NCBI GenBank assembly: GCA_045660445.1
Contig: JAZRDR010000012.1
Location: 62,001-126,000 of the forward strand
From: Faeciplasma sp045660445
GTDB lineage: Bacteria; Bacillota; Clostridia; Oscillospirales; Ruminococcaceae
Reading direction: 5' to 3'
Length of the DNA stretch: 64,000 nt
Below the pieces are notes generated by a model that was not told the origin of the DNA, did no database searches, and saw only the letters and a list, made by a program, of their open reading frames with translations. Below are positions 50,446 through 59,488 of this stretch, piece by piece (position 1 is the first letter of the stretch; the number at the start of each line of letters is the position of its first letter). The position numbers and the translations under genes were made by a program.

Positions 50446-51267
50446 ATGAGACTTGGATTATCCTCTCCCCTTTCGCACAAAAGCCCAAAGGATTGGGCGC
50501 AAAGGATGGTATCGCTTGGCTGCGGTGCGGTGAATTTCCCGCTTAACTGCAACTGTGACAGCTCGCTTATCAAGGAATACGCCCATGCGGCGCACGAAAA
50601 CGGGCTTGTTATTGCCGAAGTTGGCGTGTGGAACAATATGCTTGACCGCGATCCCGAAAAGCGCAAATCGGCAATTGATTATAACATCCGTCAGCTTATA
50701 ATGGCTGATGAGATCGGGGCTGTGTGCGCTGTAAACGTTGCAGGAACCCCTCACGGTCCGAGATGGGACGGCGGATACAGAGAAAACTTCAGCGACGAGA
50801 CTTTTGATGAAATCGTTAAAACCATCAGATACATAATCGAGCAGGCAAACCCGAAGAAAGCTCACTTCAGTATTGAATCTATGCCTTGGATGGTGCCCTC
50901 CTCACCGCAGGAGTATCTTAAGCTTATCGAGGCGGTGGATCATCCGCAGTTTTCGGCACACTTAGATGCCATTAACATGATAACCTCGCCGAGAAGATAT
51001 TTCTTTAACGATGAATTTTTGCGCGAGTGCTTCTCGATTTTAAAGGGCAGAATTTGCAGCTGTCACTTAAAGGACGTTACTCTTTTGGAGCCATTTACCT
51101 TCCAGTTAAGAGAATGTGCCGTGGGCGAAGGCAACCTTGATTTAGAAGTGTTCTATGAGCTTTGTGAAAAAGAAAACCCTGAAATGCCCGTTTTGGTCGA
51201 GCATTTGAATACTGATGAAGAATATCTTAGAAGCCTTGACTATGTTAAAAGGCGTTTGAATCTTTGA
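50446..51267 (+). CDS. Xylose-isomerase-like TIM barrel (sugar phosphate isomerase/epimerase)
   Basis: 273 residues of the AP-endonuclease-2/sugar-epimerase superfamily. Metal ligands are visible in order: Glu in 'FSIESMPWM', Asp in 'SAHLDAINM', His in 'SCHLKDVTL' and Glu in 'VLVEHLNTD'. 'AEVGVWNNMLDRDPEKRKS' is a usual early block. Probably isomerises a sugar or sugar acid. AAGGAGGG precedes the ATG; forms a two-gene operon with the FMN protein and ends in a strong hairpin. Confidence 0.85.
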   Translation: MRLGLSSPLSHKSPKDWAQRMVSLGCGAVNFPLNCNCDSSLIKEYAHAAHENGLVIAEVGVWNNMLDRDPEKRKSAIDYNIRQLIMADEIGAVCAVNVAGTPHGPRWDGGYRENFSDETFDEIVKTIRYIIEQANPKKAHFSIESMPWMVPSSPQEYLKLIEAVDHPQFSAHLDAINMITSPRRYFFNDEFLRECFSILKGRICSCHLKDVTLLEPFTFQLRECAVGEGNLDLEVFYELCEKENPEMPVLVEHLNTDEEYLRSLDYVKRRLNL

Positions 51268-51284
51268 TCAAAAAATTAACACGA

Positions 51285-51320
51285 CCCCGACGGACAATAT
51301 ATCCGTCGGGGTTTAATTTT
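51285..51320. terminator. Bidirectional terminator
   Basis: Perfect 10-bp stem CCCCGACGGA (51285-51294) / TCCGTCGGGG (51302-51311), loop CAATATA; TTTAATTTT on the plus side, weaker T-rich tract on the minus side. It separates two convergent genes. Confidence 0.88.
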
Positions 51321-52311
51321 ACTGTTTAAGAACTGTTTCGATAGCCAAAAGCTCTTCGCTTGTGAAATCGAGGTGGTTTATGCAGGCAACGTTTTCCACG
51401 ATCTGTTCGGGACGGCTTGCGCCGATGAGAACTGTGGAAACAGCCTTGTTATTAAGCACCCAAGAAAGTGCAAGCTGAGAAAGTGTCTGTCCTCTTGAAG
51501 AAGCGATATCATTAAGAGCGTTAAGCTTCTTGATCATCTTATCATTAAGCTCGTTTCCGATCCATGTCTCTCCTCTTCCGACTCTTGAATCAGCAGGAAC
51601 TCCGTTGAGATATTTGCTTGTTAAGAAGCCCTGATAGAGTGGCGAGAACACAGCAAGACCGATTCCGTTTTCAAAGCAGAATTCATCCAAACGGTCATGC
51701 TCTATCCAACGGTTAAGCATAGCATAAGAAGGCTGATGTACAGCAAACGGAGTTTTAAGCTCTTTAAAGATCTTAAGCATCTGTTCGGTCTGAGATCTGT
51801 TATAGCTGGATATACCTACATATAAAGCCTTGCCCTGCTTAACTGCATTGTCAAGGGCGAGGGCTGTCTCTTCAAGGGGAGTTTCAGGATCGGGAACATG
51901 ATGATAGAATATATCAACATATTCAAGTCCCATGCGCTTAAGGCTTTGATCGAGTGAAGCTGTTAAATACTTTCTCGAGCCGTTTTTGTCTCCGTAAGGT
52001 CCGGGCCACATATCATAGCCTGCCTTGGTGGAGATACACATCTCGTCTCTGTAACGGCGCATATCCTTTAATACCTTGCCGAAATTCTCCTCGGCACTGC
52101 CGTTATACGGGTTACCATAGTTATTTGCAAGATCAAAATGTGTGATGCCAAGATCGAATGCTGTGTGAATCATATTTTCAACATTCGAAAATGTGCTCTT
52201 ATAGCCAAAGTTCTGCCAAAGTCCCAAAGAAACTGCAGGCAGCTTTAAGCCGCTTTTTCCACAACGATTATATATCATTGTGTCATATCTTTTGCCGTTA
52301 GCCAAATACAT
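51319..52311 (-). CDS. Aldo/keto reductase (YghZ/GpeR-like)
   Basis: 330 residues, AKR14-type: 'YNRCGKSGLKLPAVSLGLW' start, tetrad Asp/Tyr in 'HFDLANNYGNPYNGSAEENF', Lys in 'CISTKAGYDMWPGPYG', His in 'IFYHHVPDPETPLEET', and 'VSTVLIGASRPEQIVENV' for NADP. Family members reduce glyceraldehyde 3-phosphate L-enantiomer or methylglyoxal-like aldehydes. ATG at 52311 follows AAGGAGGG. Confidence 0.9.
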   Translation of the reverse strand: MYLANGKRYDTMIYNRCGKSGLKLPAVSLGLWQNFGYKSTFSNVENMIHTAFDLGITHFDLANNYGNPYNGSAEENFGKVLKDMRRYRDEMCISTKAGYDMWPGPYGDKNGSRKYLTASLDQSLKRMGLEYVDIFYHHVPDPETPLEETALALDNAVKQGKALYVGISSYNRSQTEQMLKIFKELKTPFAVHQPSYAMLNRWIEHDRLDEFCFENGIGLAVFSPLYQGFLTSKYLNGVPADSRVGRGETWIGNELNDKMIKKLNALNDIASSRGQTLSQLALSWVLNNKAVSTVLIGASRPEQIVENVACINHLDFTSEELLAIETVLKQ

Positions 52312-52371
52312 AAAAACCCTCCTTAATTTGGTTTCAAATAATTATATCACATTATTACAAATATTGCAACA

Positions 52372-52406
52372 AATATTCCCACTGCATTTTTTACAGTGGG
52401 AATATT
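52372..52406 (-). terminator. Terminator after beta-galactosidase
   Basis: Thirteen-bp stem AATATTCCCACTG (52372-52384) / CAGTGGGAATATT (52394-52406), 9-base loop; T-rich tract is short on the minus side. Confidence 0.75.
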
Positions 52407-52408
52407 TT

Positions 52409-55400
52409 TTATTTAAAACTTAAAACAAATTCAAGGCTTTGCTTGGGCTGTTCAAGTCTGAATCTTTCAGGCAAGATGGGCCCGCAGGAGTTTGAACCAA
52501 CGCCTGCCATGCCGGAGTCGAGGCAGATAACGCTGTAAGGGCTCTTTTCAAGCTCGAAGTTATGGCGCTTGTTGATAAGCTCTTCCTGAGTGTATCTTGA
52601 AGCGTTGAACGAGAAGTTCTTGGGAGCTGTTGCGGTAACGCTGGCTGTGCCATTGGAAACACTTGCTTCGCGGCAATCAAAGTGAGAGGAGTTTTCCTGA
52701 GGCTTAACGTAATCCTCGTGCATATCGTTGATATCTGCCGAGTGACGTGCAAGCCAGCTTGCATGATGCTTGTCGCAATAGCTTTCAACAGGGCCGTAGC
52801 CATAATATTCAACGTTCTTGAATTCAGAAGGCATGAACATTCTTATACCGAATCTGGGAAGCATATTGACCTTTTCGCTAAGCTCAACGTCGCACTTGAT
52901 TCCAACCTGACCGCTTGAGTAAACGGTATATACTGCTGTTCCCTTAGCAATAGGCTGATGGATGTTCCAGCCAAATGAAAGGGATGCTGTAACATTAACG
53001 CAACCTTCAGCTTCTTCGATGTCGATTCCGTATACCTTGATATCATATTCGTGAAGGTGTGCGCGATACCAATCGCCTCTGGGCGAGTCGTTATCGGTGG
53101 GAGCGCGGAAGAAGTTGACAGCGATCGGCTTTTCGATAATGTCGGTGCCGTTTTTAACGATCTTTGCGATCTGAGCTGTGCGCTTGCTGATGACAACAGT
53201 AGTGTCGCCTGCAGTAACGGTATATGCAAGAGATTCGTTGCAAACCTTAAGAGCATTGTCAGACTTAGCGATGTTCATATATTCGTTTTCATCCGACAAA
53301 ATGAGCTGATCAAAGCAAACTGTGAAGCCCTTTTCGCACCAAGAGGTATCCTTATTTGCAGTAAAGATGAATCTGATTGCCATATCGCCGGTGGGATCTT
53401 CAGCGTCTGCAATGTGAGCATAAGCAGTTCTATTTTCAAACTTAAGCTCGAACTCGCCTGTTTTGGTGACGATACCGTTTTCGGTTATCTCATATTTGCA
53501 TTCCATATAATCGGTGGGATCTGCAAACAAAAGAATGCTTTCAAATCTGAAATCACCTGCATTTTCGCCCTTAAATGCTCTTACGGGGCGATAAACCTGC
53601 TTAGCTTCCATCAAACCTGTATGAGGAGTTCTGTCGGGATAGATAAGGCCGTCAACACAGAAGTTGCCGTCGTTATGGCGTTCGTTAAAGTCGCCACCGT
53701 AACCGCACTTGTCTCGTCCGTCCTCGGTCTTGCCTAAAGAGCAGGAATGATCGCACCATTCCCAAATACATCCGCCAAGGAAACGATCGTTAGAATAGAA
53801 GCACTCGTGATAATATTCAAGGTCACCGGGGCCGTTGCCCATTGCGTGAGAATATTCACACAAGAAGTAAGGACGCTTTTCATTCTCGTTTGCCAAGAAG
53901 CCTTCGAACGCACCCGGCCAAGGATACATTACGGAAACAACGTCCAAAATGTCGGTGGGTGTATCGTCAAGACGGTGTGTGCTTTCATAATGCAAAAGAC
54001 GTGAAGCGTCATAATTCTTTACGAATTCGCCGGCTTTAACAAGGTTGCTGCCCCAGCCGCCTTCGTTGCCCAAGCTCCACATGAATACGCTTGTTCTGTT
54101 ATAATCTCTAGCGATCATTCGATGAGCTCTGTCAACGATAGCTTCTTCAAAGCGTTTGTCCATTGCAATAAGTGCAATTCCGCCATAACCCTCGGGCTTG
54201 TTCCACGAGAAGCTTTGGAAAGCATCAACACAGCCGTGTGATTCATAGTCTGCTTCTTCAATTACGTAAAGACCGATCTTGTCGCATATCTTTGCGAAAT
54301 GAGGTGAGTTAGGATAGTGAGAGGTTCTTACAGCGTTTACGTTGTGCTGCTTCATCAAAACAGCATCGGCAAGCATCTGCTCATAAGTGCAGTAATAACC
54401 TGTATCGAAATAGCTGTCGTGACGGTTAACACCGTTTATCTTTAAGGGCTTGCCGTTAAATATAACAACGCCGTCTTTTATATAAACCTTTCTGAAGCCG
54501 ATTTCTTCACCGAAAAGCTCGGTTTCTGTTGCAAGAGTGAGCTTGTAAAGAACGGGAGTTTCTGCAGACCACAATGCAGGAGCATCAACGTCGATCACCA
54601 AGGGTGTGCCATCAAGCACCTTGCCCTTAAACAAAACCTTGCCGCAGGGAGAGGTTAAGCAAACGTCAGCATCATCGCCCCAAACCTCGACAGTAAGTGT
54701 GCCATTTGCAAGGTCATCACTCAAATCAGGGGTGATGTGATAGTCGTTAATTCTCTTTTCGGGACGGGAAAGAACGTAAACGTCTCTGAAAATACCCGAA
54801 AGTCTGAATTTATCCTGGTCTTCCATATATGTACCGTCGCACCACTTTAAAACTGCGATCTTAAAGGTGTTTTCACCCTCGCAAAGATAAGGAGTGATGT
54901 CGAATTCGGATGTAGAGTGAGAAACCTGGCTGTATCCCACGAACTTGCCGTTTATGTAAAGATAGATGCAGCTATCAACACCCTCAAACACCAAGATCCT
55001 GTCCAAACCGTCGTTTACATAATTATAAGTCTTGGTGTATACGCCCAAGGGGATATCGTCGGGTACATACGGCGGGTCGAAGGGAATGGGATATACTACG
55101 TTTGTATACTGGGGCTTGTCATATCCGTGAAGCTGCCAGTTTGCAGGAACGGGGATGGTTGCATTGGGGGCAAGATCGATAAAATCATCCTCTAAGTCGA
55201 TGATGCTCTCATAATATCTGAATCCCCATTCGCCGTTTAAAAGCTCCATCTTCGAGGATTCATAAGGCGATGTAAACGGATCGGCATCGGTTGCAAAGGG
55301 CATCAAATAGCAATGAGGGGGCAATGTGTTGATATGATTGCTCTTGGGATCCTCGTGATAGATCATGTTGCTCTTTGCAGAGCCGGGACGTGAAATGTCT

Positions 55401-55411
55401 TTAATGTTCAT
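52409..55411 (-). CDS. lacZ: Beta-galactosidase, GH2 (LacZ type)
   Basis: 1000 residues, the full five-domain LacZ layout: jelly-roll start ('NGEWGFRYYESI', 'VPANWQLHGYDKPQYTNV'), Ig-like domains, TIM barrel with acid/base Glu in 'MWSLGNEGGWGSN' and nucleophile Glu in 'YFLCEYSHAMGNGPGDLEYY', and the C-terminal Bgal small-chain domain ('VEYYGYGPVESYCDKHH'). No signal peptide, so it acts on imported galactosides. ATG at 55411 follows AGGAGG; 17 bases separate it from the upstream fucosidase gene, with which it forms an operon. Confidence 0.96.
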   Translation of the reverse strand: MNIKDISRPGSAKSNMIYHEDPKSNHINTLPPHCYLMPFATDADPFTSPYESSKMELLNGEWGFRYYESIIDLEDDFIDLAPNATIPVPANWQLHGYDKPQYTNVVYPIPFDPPYVPDDIPLGVYTKTYNYVNDGLDRILVFEGVDSCIYLYINGKFVGYSQVSHSTSEFDITPYLCEGENTFKIAVLKWCDGTYMEDQDKFRLSGIFRDVYVLSRPEKRINDYHITPDLSDDLANGTLTVEVWGDDADVCLTSPCGKVLFKGKVLDGTPLVIDVDAPALWSAETPVLYKLTLATETELFGEEIGFRKVYIKDGVVIFNGKPLKINGVNRHDSYFDTGYYCTYEQMLADAVLMKQHNVNAVRTSHYPNSPHFAKICDKIGLYVIEEADYESHGCVDAFQSFSWNKPEGYGGIALIAMDKRFEEAIVDRAHRMIARDYNRTSVFMWSLGNEGGWGSNLVKAGEFVKNYDASRLLHYESTHRLDDTPTDILDVVSVMYPWPGAFEGFLANENEKRPYFLCEYSHAMGNGPGDLEYYHECFYSNDRFLGGCIWEWCDHSCSLGKTEDGRDKCGYGGDFNERHNDGNFCVDGLIYPDRTPHTGLMEAKQVYRPVRAFKGENAGDFRFESILLFADPTDYMECKYEITENGIVTKTGEFELKFENRTAYAHIADAEDPTGDMAIRFIFTANKDTSWCEKGFTVCFDQLILSDENEYMNIAKSDNALKVCNESLAYTVTAGDTTVVISKRTAQIAKIVKNGTDIIEKPIAVNFFRAPTDNDSPRGDWYRAHLHEYDIKVYGIDIEEAEGCVNVTASLSFGWNIHQPIAKGTAVYTVYSSGQVGIKCDVELSEKVNMLPRFGIRMFMPSEFKNVEYYGYGPVESYCDKHHASWLARHSADINDMHEDYVKPQENSSHFDCREASVSNGTASVTATAPKNFSFNASRYTQEELINKRHNFELEKSPYSVICLDSGMAGVGSNSCGPILPERFRLEQPKQSLEFVLSFK

Positions 55412-55428
55412 GATGTTCCTCCTTTATA

Positions 55429-56832
55429 TCAGTCTGCATAAATTCCGATAAACGAAATTGCAGGATTTGCTCTTGTATGGGTAAGAGTTATTTTGACAGT
55501 ATCAGTCACAACGCCGTCAAGAGCGATGATCTTTTTGTGACCGATAACGGTTCCCGAGTGGATAACCTTCAGCTCGCCGTCAACCATTGCTTCAACGGTG
55601 AACTTTTCAACTCGCTGGCTGAGCAAAATGTTCTCTTTAATAACGATGTGCTTAACGTTTTTGGGAGTATCCCACTTGAATATAATGCTTGGTGTCTCAC
55701 TGTCAGCAAGATAATATTCATCGTAGCCATCGGCAAGTGCATCGCTTAACGGATGAGCATCACTCTCGCCTGTCGAGGAAGCGTTAGCACAAGGTGCGAT
55801 ATTGTTACTGTATGCTTTTTTAAGATACTTGCCAAGCTCGGCAAGTCTGTCAACGTCGTTTTGATGGAAAAGACCCGTTGGCATTGGGGGAATATTGAGA
55901 AGGAAGGTTGCGTTTCCGCCGACTGAGTTGTTATATATATGAACCAAATGGTCAAGAGATTTGACCTTGTCATCCTCATAGTCGTGATAGAACCAACCGG
56001 GACGGATAGAAGTGTTAACCTCTGCGGGATACCAAACAAGGTCAGTCTCGTTTTCCAAGATCTCGCGGCTGCCAAGGTCACCGTCCCACGCGTGTATCTT
56101 GCGTGTGCGGAATTCCTCGTTATCCTCGTGCTGGCTATTTTCAAAGATCTTTTCGGTATCACGAGTTCTTGCGGGAACAACGCTCCACTCGGATTCACGG
56201 GTATAGCCTGCTTCGTTGCCGCACCATCTTATATCAGGGCCACAGACGTTTATGCAAGCGCCGGGCTGAAGCTCGCGGATAACCGCATAATATCTGTCCC
56301 AATCGTAATACTGTTTTTTGCCGTTGGGGCCTTCGCCGCAAGCACCATCGAACCAAACGCTGAAAACGTCGCCATAGTTTGTCAAAAGCTCGGTGAGCTG
56401 ACCGATGAAGAAATCGTCATATGCTCTTCCCTGACCGTAAACGCTTGCGTTTCTGTCCCAAGGAGAAAGATAAACACCGAATTTGATTCCGCCCTTGCGG
56501 CAAGCCTCGGCAGTTTCTTTAACGATATCTCGCTTGAAGGGGCTGTATTCAACTGTGTGCTTTGTCATTTTGCTGTGCCACAAGCAAAAACCGTCGTGAT
56601 GCTTGCAGGTGAGGATAAGTCCTCTCATTCCGGCACTTTTAATTGCATTTACCCACTGATCTGCATCAAACAAAACGGGGTTGAAGATGGATTCGTCCTC
56701 TCTTCCGTCGCCCCACTCGTTGCCGGTGAAGGTGTTGACGGTGAAGTGAACAAATGCATAGAACTCTGTTTCTTGGAACTGCACTTGTCTGTCAGAGGGA
56801 ACAACGCTTATAAGTCTTTCGTTAAGGGTCAT
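55429..56832 (-). CDS. Alpha-L-fucosidase, GH29, with C-terminal F5/8-type domain
   Basis: 467 residues. GH29 barrel (about 1-335) with 'YAFVHFTVNTFTGNEWGDGR', 'LILTCKHHDGFCLWHS' and the nucleophile Asp in 'FSVWFDGACGEG'; a discoidin/F5-8-like beta domain covers about 345-467 ('ASSTGESDAHPLSDALADG', 'VKHIVIKENILLSQRVEKF'). The short length and GNEWGDG block suggest the GH29-B type, which prefers alpha-1,3/1,4 links, but this is uncertain. No signal peptide. Promoter TTTACC-N17-TATAAT lies upstream and GAAAGGAG before the ATG at 56832. Confidence 0.92.
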   Translation of the reverse strand: MTLNERLISVVPSDRQVQFQETEFYAFVHFTVNTFTGNEWGDGREDESIFNPVLFDADQWVNAIKSAGMRGLILTCKHHDGFCLWHSKMTKHTVEYSPFKRDIVKETAEACRKGGIKFGVYLSPWDRNASVYGQGRAYDDFFIGQLTELLTNYGDVFSVWFDGACGEGPNGKKQYYDWDRYYAVIRELQPGACINVCGPDIRWCGNEAGYTRESEWSVVPARTRDTEKIFENSQHEDNEEFRTRKIHAWDGDLGSREILENETDLVWYPAEVNTSIRPGWFYHDYEDDKVKSLDHLVHIYNNSVGGNATFLLNIPPMPTGLFHQNDVDRLAELGKYLKKAYSNNIAPCANASSTGESDAHPLSDALADGYDEYYLADSETPSIIFKWDTPKNVKHIVIKENILLSQRVEKFTVEAMVDGELKVIHSGTVIGHKKIIALDGVVTDTVKITLTHTRANPAISFIGIYAD

Positions 56833-56906
56833 AGTAGAGCTCCTTTCAGCATTATAAAAATATTATAACCGTAAAATACAATTTGGTAAATAGCGCAGAG
56901 TGCATT

Positions 56907-56944
56907 TTAATAAAAAGATCCCCACCAAAACGGCAGAGATCTTT
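56907..56944 (-). terminator. Terminator after the first GH31 gene
   Basis: Thirteen-bp stem including G.T pairs, AAAGATCCCCACC (56914-56926) / GGCAGAGATCTTT (56932-56944), 5-base loop, then TTTTTATTA on the minus strand. Confidence 0.85.
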
Positions 56945-56952
56945 AAAACTAT

Positions 56953-59346
56953 CTATTTCTGCAAAACAAGCTCACAAAGCGCCGACTTCAAGCGATCGCC
57001 TTCATCACCGGTTTTTTCGCTTGCACCTATCCATCCGCCGTTCATAAACTTTTCATAGTCTGCCATTATCATCTCTTTCATTTCCACCGCACACTGAGCT
57101 CGAGTGAGAATGTCGATGATTCTCGCTCTGCAATCCGAATTGTCGTGAACAAGACCGGATTCGTTTTCAAGGATTATGCTTGCGCCGACTGAAGATTCGA
57201 CCGAGTCAAGCTTAATGATAACCGAGTTGGTTTCGGAGCAGTGTGCATAGCCTTTGCACTTTTTAAATCCTCTGAAAATAAGCTTATAACTGCGCTTTTC
57301 GGGGACAAGGCTTAAGTCACCCTCTGTCGGATGAATAGTGAAGGTTGCCTTATTGTCAGACCAATCAAGAGTAAGCTTTGTTTTTGCAAAGTGACCGCAG
57401 GTGTATTCAAGGCTTTCGCCATCGTCCTCATAAATAGTGAAGCTTCCGTTTGCACCGGGGGCGATGATGATTTCAAGAGTATCCTTGTTTCCAAGACTGT
57501 TGTCACGTTCTGTGTGTGACTGCATGGGGACGATACCGCCCGCTTTCACAAACAACGGCATTCTTTCAAGAGGACGATAAACTTCAAGCTCTTTTCCGCC
57601 CTTATATACGTAACCTGTGAAGAAATCTGTCCACAAGCCTTCGGGCAGCCAAACGTCAGCCTTGCCCATATCCGAAACTTTATCGGCAGGCGAGGTTATG
57701 GGGCAGACCAAAAGCTCGCTTCCGAAGAAGTATTCGTTTTTGTGTGTATATGCCGACTTCTCCTCGGGATAAAGATGATACATCGGTTGCATCAAGGGAA
57801 CAAGGTCAGTGGCGTTTCTTTCGCTCATCGTGTAGATATAAGGGAAGAGCTTGTGACGCAGGCGCATAAAGTCGCTCATAACGATCTCGGCACGTTTGTT
57901 ATAGCACCAAGGCTCACGCGAGGCGAAGATAGACTGAGTTGAGTGCAATCTGAAGATCGGGCCGAAAACGCCGAACTGTATCCATCGGGTTATCATTTCG
58001 TCATCACGGTGTCCGCCCATGTGTCCGCCGATATCGTGGCTCCACCAAGAATATCCGATGTTAGATGCGGTTGCGGTGAAATAGGGCTGGAATTCAAGGC
58101 TATCCCATGTTGTAACGCTGTCGCCCGAGAAGCCCAAAGGATATCTTTGCGAGCCAAGCCCTGCAAAGCGCGAGAAGATGAATCCTCGCTTGTTGTCACG
58201 CTCGGATGCTAAATAGTGCATATGATTGAGCATCCAAAGAGGCTTTATGCCCTCAAGGTCGCTGACTGCGCCACCGTTTTTGTGGATCCAGCTGTAATCA
58301 GTTCCCTGCTGCCAATCAAGCCACCAGAAATTAACGCCGTCATTTTCATAAGGGAAGTGCAAAATTTCAAAATAAGCTTTTAAGAAATCGGGGTTAAGGC
58401 AGTCAAAGCTTATGGGTGCTTCGGTTTCGGGGTCAACTCCCATTGCTTTACACATTTGTTCATACTGAACCTCGTGATGTCTTACACCCGAGGCAGGGTG
58501 AAGGTTAAGAGCTGTTTTTAATCCCCTATCGTGAAGCTTTGAAAGAAAATCTTTATAGTCCGGGAAATATTTTTCATTCCAAGTATATCCCGTCCAGCCG
58601 GTTGTCCAATATTCTCTGCCGTCGCCGTCAGTTAAGTGCCAGTCCATGTCGACAATGCCCACGGACAAAGGAACGTCATGCTCTTTAAACTTGTCCATAA
58701 GTCCCAAATATTCGGTGTCGGTATATTTGTGATATCTGCTCCACCAGTTACCGAAAACGAACTTCGGCATCATTTTTGGGGCACCTGCCAAGCGGTAAAA
58801 GTCCTTAACACAGTTAACATAATCGTGTCCGTAGCCGAAGAAATAGATGTCGATTCCACCCTCGGGTCGTTTTATAAACCAGCCTTCTTCATCAAAGAGG
58901 GCGGTGTTGCTGTCGTCAATAACCGCAAAGCCATCAACAGAGCAAATGCCATCATTGATCGGGCAGGAACCGTTTATTTGGTCGAGTGTTTCAACTGTTC
59001 CGCCAAGGTTTTGAAGCGGCTTGTCACCGAAACTATAGATAAATGCAGGCTTAACGAGCGATCTTATAGTCAAGCTTTCGTTTGAAAGCTTTTCGCCCAA
59101 AACATATGAAAGCTCTAAGCAATCGGTTTTGATGATAAGCTTACCGCCCTGCTCGTATTTTTCAAATGCAGGCGAAGCAAACTGTCTGTTGATAACGGTT
59201 TGAGAAGCATTGTCAATGAATGCCCCCTGCTCGATTCTTATAAGTCTGTCTGTAATAACCGTGAATCTCACATCACCGTAAACAACCGTCTGTTCCTTTA
59301 AGGGAGCGCAAGCTTCGGTTTTAAATTGCAAATAGTTTGGTAACAT
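56953..59346 (-). CDS. GH31 family glycosidase (first of two)
   Basis: 797 residues, no signal peptide. N-terminal beta-sandwich, barrel from about 200 to 540 with 'MDWHLTDGDGREYWTTGWTG', nucleophile Asp in 'FWWLDWQQG' and acid/base Asp in 'FSGDSVTTWDSL', then DUF5110-like C-terminal beta domains ('YEDDGESLEYTCG'). A further helical tail of about 80 residues follows ('VEMKEMIMADYEKFMNGG'), which GH31 enzymes usually lack. The W-L-D-W-Q-Q-G form differs from classical alpha-glucosidases (W-x-D-M-N-E), so the substrate is open. ATG at 59346 follows AGAGGG. Own promoter (TATAAT) and terminator. Confidence 0.9.
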   Translation of the reverse strand: MLPNYLQFKTEACAPLKEQTVVYGDVRFTVITDRLIRIEQGAFIDNASQTVINRQFASPAFEKYEQGGKLIIKTDCLELSYVLGEKLSNESLTIRSLVKPAFIYSFGDKPLQNLGGTVETLDQINGSCPINDGICSVDGFAVIDDSNTALFDEEGWFIKRPEGGIDIYFFGYGHDYVNCVKDFYRLAGAPKMMPKFVFGNWWSRYHKYTDTEYLGLMDKFKEHDVPLSVGIVDMDWHLTDGDGREYWTTGWTGYTWNEKYFPDYKDFLSKLHDRGLKTALNLHPASGVRHHEVQYEQMCKAMGVDPETEAPISFDCLNPDFLKAYFEILHFPYENDGVNFWWLDWQQGTDYSWIHKNGGAVSDLEGIKPLWMLNHMHYLASERDNKRGFIFSRFAGLGSQRYPLGFSGDSVTTWDSLEFQPYFTATASNIGYSWWSHDIGGHMGGHRDDEMITRWIQFGVFGPIFRLHSTQSIFASREPWCYNKRAEIVMSDFMRLRHKLFPYIYTMSERNATDLVPLMQPMYHLYPEEKSAYTHKNEYFFGSELLVCPITSPADKVSDMGKADVWLPEGLWTDFFTGYVYKGGKELEVYRPLERMPLFVKAGGIVPMQSHTERDNSLGNKDTLEIIIAPGANGSFTIYEDDGESLEYTCGHFAKTKLTLDWSDNKATFTIHPTEGDLSLVPEKRSYKLIFRGFKKCKGYAHCSETNSVIIKLDSVESSVGASIILENESGLVHDNSDCRARIIDILTRAQCAVEMKEMIMADYEKFMNGGWIGASEKTGDEGDRLKSALCELVLQK

Positions 59347-59446
59347 ATCAAGCCCTCTTTTCTGAGAAAATAAGTTAAAACTTGTATCGTAACTTCATTA
59401 TATCATCAGGTTTTAAAAATTACTATACTTTTTATGAGAATAAAAT

Positions 59447-59481
59447 AAAAATATCCACCCGCAATGAAGGTGGATATTTTT
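59447..59481 (-). terminator. Terminator after the second GH31 gene
   Basis: Thirteen-bp stem AAAAATATCCACC (59447-59459) / GGTGGATATTTTT (59469-59481); T-rich on both sides. Confidence 0.87.
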
Positions 59482-59488
59482 TCGTTTA

